Shown: positions 62,211 through 64,000 of the stretch, piece by piece | Layout of the letters: every line of letters starts with the position of its first letter | Position numbering within the stretch: position 1 is the first letter of the stretch | Assembly (NCBI GenBank): GCA_031411655.1 | Contig: JANOBM010000124.1 | Coordinates: 1 to 64,000, forward strand | DNA: 64,000 bases | Reading direction: 5' to 3' | Source of the DNA: UBA6163 sp031411655 | GTDB lineage: Bacteria > Planctomycetota > Planctomycetia > Pirellulales > Pirellulaceae | Notes under the pieces: generated by a model | Told to the model about the DNA's origin: nothing | The model's input: the letters and a program-made list of their open reading frames with translations, nothing else | The model's database searches: none | Program-made: the position numbers and the translations under genes

Positions 62211-64000
62211 TCGTGTCCACCTGGTTGTGTCCAGTCCAATAAACGTAGGCCGGACGGGACCTGACCTTGCGATTTGGCGATTTCCTGGTAAATCCCGGGT
62301 TCTTCCATCAATTGGCTGGGAGTGCCCTCCTGCACGATTTCGCCCTCGCTCAAGACGATGATTCGCGTGCAATGTCGTAACGTGCTAAGTCGACTGGCAA
62401 CGATGATGGTCGTTCGCCCTTTCGTTGCTAGTTCCAATGCATCAAGAATCTCATGTTCTGTTTCGGGGTCGATCGCTGAGACAGGATCATCAAGCAATAG
62501 AATCGCTGGGTCGGTGAGTAATGCTCTGGCAAGTGCGAGTCGTTGACGTTGTCCGCCGGAAAGCGACATACCGTATTCACCAAGGATCGTCTCATAGCCG
62601 TTCGACGAAGCCTCGATGAAATCATGTGCCGCGGCGAGGCGGGCTGCCATTCTTACCTGTTCCAGCGTTGCATCGGGTCGGCCGAACGCGATATTGGCCG
62701 CAATGGTGTTGCTCAGCAGTAGTGGTTCCTGCAAGACAAGTCCCACACTGCGCCGCAACGCTTTCAAGTCCCATTGACGCACGTTAACGCCGTCGACTGA
62801 GATCATGCCGCACTGCGGGTCGTAGAAGCGAGGGAGCAGGCTGAGAAGCGTTGACTTCCCCTGGCCGACAGCACCAAGAATTCCAACGCGTTCTCCAGGA
62901 CGAATATGCAGGGAAACATCTCGTAAGATCGGTACTCCTTTTTTATATTCAAACCAAACGCCTTCGATACGGACCTCGCCACGAACCGAACGGGGACTCC
63001 AGGGATTTGCGGGTGCTCGGACTTCTTCAGCGGCGTCAAGCACTTCAAAAACGCGGCGTGCCCCAGTAAGTGATTGTTGAATCGTACCCGCTAGGCCGGA
63101 TAGGTTGGCAACTTGGTTACTAAACTGTTGCAGTAAACCGGCAAACACGATCATTCCTGTTCCGAGCGGTAATTTATCGATTGCGACAAGGTGTCCTCCG
63201 TAGATCAATAACACAACCAGGTTGACCTGAGTTAAAAGTTGTACCATCGGTGAAAATCGACTGACTTTTAAGAAAACTTCGCGCTGCTGCTCTCGCAGGC
63301 GATCATTGGCGAGAGCAAATTGCGCGATCTCCGCTTGTTGACGTCCAAGCGACTTGATGACCGTGATGCCGTCTGCCGACTCCGCCACGTGAAGGACGAG
63401 ATCATCCACTCGCTTTCGAGTCGTGTCATAGAGAGGTCGCACGGAATTCGCAAATCGCACACTGATCCACCATACGACTGGGGTCGTTGCCAAGCACAAT
63501 AAGGTCAACGTCACGTCGATACGAAGAAGAAAGGTCAAATAGACCGCAAGTGACATCGCCAAAACGGATAGTTGTATCAGTACCCCATCGATGAAAGTCC
63601 GTGTGGACTGCACATCGCCAGTGACGCGGTTGATGATGGAGCCAGTCGCTTGTTGGTCGTAGAAACGAAGGCTTAGGCGTTGAAGCTTAGCGTAGACCTC
63701 GGCTCGCAAGTCGACGACGATCCGCCGGTGAACCAGGTCTCCCGAAACGAGTGCATAGATCCAATTGAGAACCGTTCGGATGACAGCAGCGAACGCAAGT
63801 CCGCCAGCTGTTATCGCAACCTGCTGCATTGGTGACAATTGGTTAGGTAATGTGTATCCGTGAATAAGTATGGGCGGAGAGTCACAATTGCCCGCATGGA
63901 ATCGAATCAAGTCAATTCCAAACCCGCCAAATTGAACCATCAAAACCGAAAGTCCCATCAACGCAAACTGCATGACTAGTAGCAGCAGGCAACTCCAGCG
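62207..64000 (-). CDS. ABC exporter half-transporter with non-consensus Walker B and H-loop (5' end outside window)
   Basis: At least 597 residues. The frame stays open to the window edge (RWSCLLLLV precedes Met at 63973), and this hydrophobic start looks like the first membrane helix, so the true start is probably outside. The membrane domain is at about 1-330. The ATPase domain has Walker A GAVGQGKST and a canonical signature LSGGQRQRLALARAL, but Walker B is ILLLDDP with Asp in place of the catalytic Glu, and the H-loop reads IIVASRLST with Ser in place of His. Such features mark the non-catalytic site of heterodimeric exporters. It overlaps the partner gene by four bases. Confidence 0.92.
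   Translation of the reverse strand, partial: RWSCLLLLVMQFALMGLSVLMVQFGGFGIDLIRFHAGNCDSPPILIHGYTLPNQLSPMQQVAITAGGLAFAAVIRTVLNWIYALVSGDLVHRRIVVDLRAEVYAKLQRLSLRFYDQQATGSIINRVTGDVQSTRTFIDGVLIQLSVLAMSLAVYLTFLLRIDVTLTLLCLATTPVVWWISVRFANSVRPLYDTTRKRVDDLVLHVAESADGITVIKSLGRQQAEIAQFALANDRLREQQREVFLKVSRFSPMVQLLTQVNLVVLLIYGGHLVAIDKLPLGTGMIVFAGLLQQFSNQVANLSGLAGTIQQSLTGARRVFEVLDAAEEVRAPANPWSPRSVRGEVRIEGVWFEYKKGVPILRDVSLHIRPGERVGILGAVGQGKSTLLSLLPRFYDPQCGMISVDGVNVRQWDLKALRRSVGLVLQEPLLLSNTIAANIAFGRPDATLEQVRMAARLAAAHDFIEASSNGYETILGEYGMSLSGGQRQRLALARALLTDPAILLLDDPVSAIDPETEHEILDALELATKGRTTIIVASRLSTLRHCTRIIVLSEGEIVQEGTPSQLMEEPGIYQEIAKSQGQVPSGLRLLDWTQPGGHE

Overview
This window looks like chromosomal DNA from a planctomycete of the Pirellulaceae (Rhodopirellula type). 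The evidence is the gene content: a DUF1549/DUF1553 protein followed by a DUF1501 protein, a TIGR03067-type small secreted protein, DUF1080 joined to cytochrome c motifs, an LEPR-XLL style N-terminus on a giant secreted Calx-beta protein, and many secreted parallel beta-helix proteins. Genes are spaced out, Shine-Dalgarno sequences are often weak or absent, and GC content is moderate. No rRNA, tRNA, CRISPR array, insertion sequence or phage module was found.

Layout. 1-2.4 kb: the end of a truncated gene and a secreted metallopeptidase-like protein. 2.4-12 kb: a receiver-PAS-SpoIIE phosphatase diverges from a large haem-motif hybrid histidine kinase, which runs directly into a DUF1549/DUF1553, DUF1501 and WD40 gene set. 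12-17 kb (minus strand): a ferritin-like di-iron protein, a TIGR03067 protein, a beta-helix protein and a CbxX-type AAA ATPase. 17-25 kb: a fatty acid desaturase, a sugar-acid dehydratase overlapping glnE, and the primary sigma factor. 25-31 kb: a soluble sugar-dehydrogenase-like propeller, a five-haem DUF1080/PA14 protein and a single receiver domain. 31-40 kb: glyA, a PL6 lyase, a small conserved protein, a zinc-ribbon protein with tandem repeats, an M32 carboxypeptidase, an enolase-superfamily enzyme and a LuxR-type regulator. 40-44 kb: pncC, then TadE/TadG/TadE-type pilus genes and a DUF4114 protein. 44-48.5 kb (plus strand): a PL10-like pectate lyase, an NHL-type propeller and a LamG-like putative lipoprotein. 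48.5-53.5 kb (minus strand): cysK, a two-subunit 2-oxoacid:ferredoxin oxidoreductase and a CBM9/DOMON-like protein. 53.8-60.2 kb: a Tat-exported beta-helix protein and a 1663-residue secreted repeat protein. 60.4-64 kb: two overlapping ABC exporter half-transporters, the first running off the window.

How the genes fit together. Core metabolism and regulation (glyA, cysK, KorAB-type enzyme, glnE, rpoD) is interleaved with the secreted polysaccharide-binding and polysaccharide-cleaving proteins typical of planctomycetes. Three points stand out. The ABC pair has complementary defects that predict one degenerate and one consensus ATP site. GlnE has lost one metal-binding Asp in its N-terminal (deadenylylating) domain. 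The secreted metallopeptidase carries an HExxxH rather than HExxH zinc motif. The window also holds several short perfect tandem duplications (12-21 bp), both inside genes and between them.
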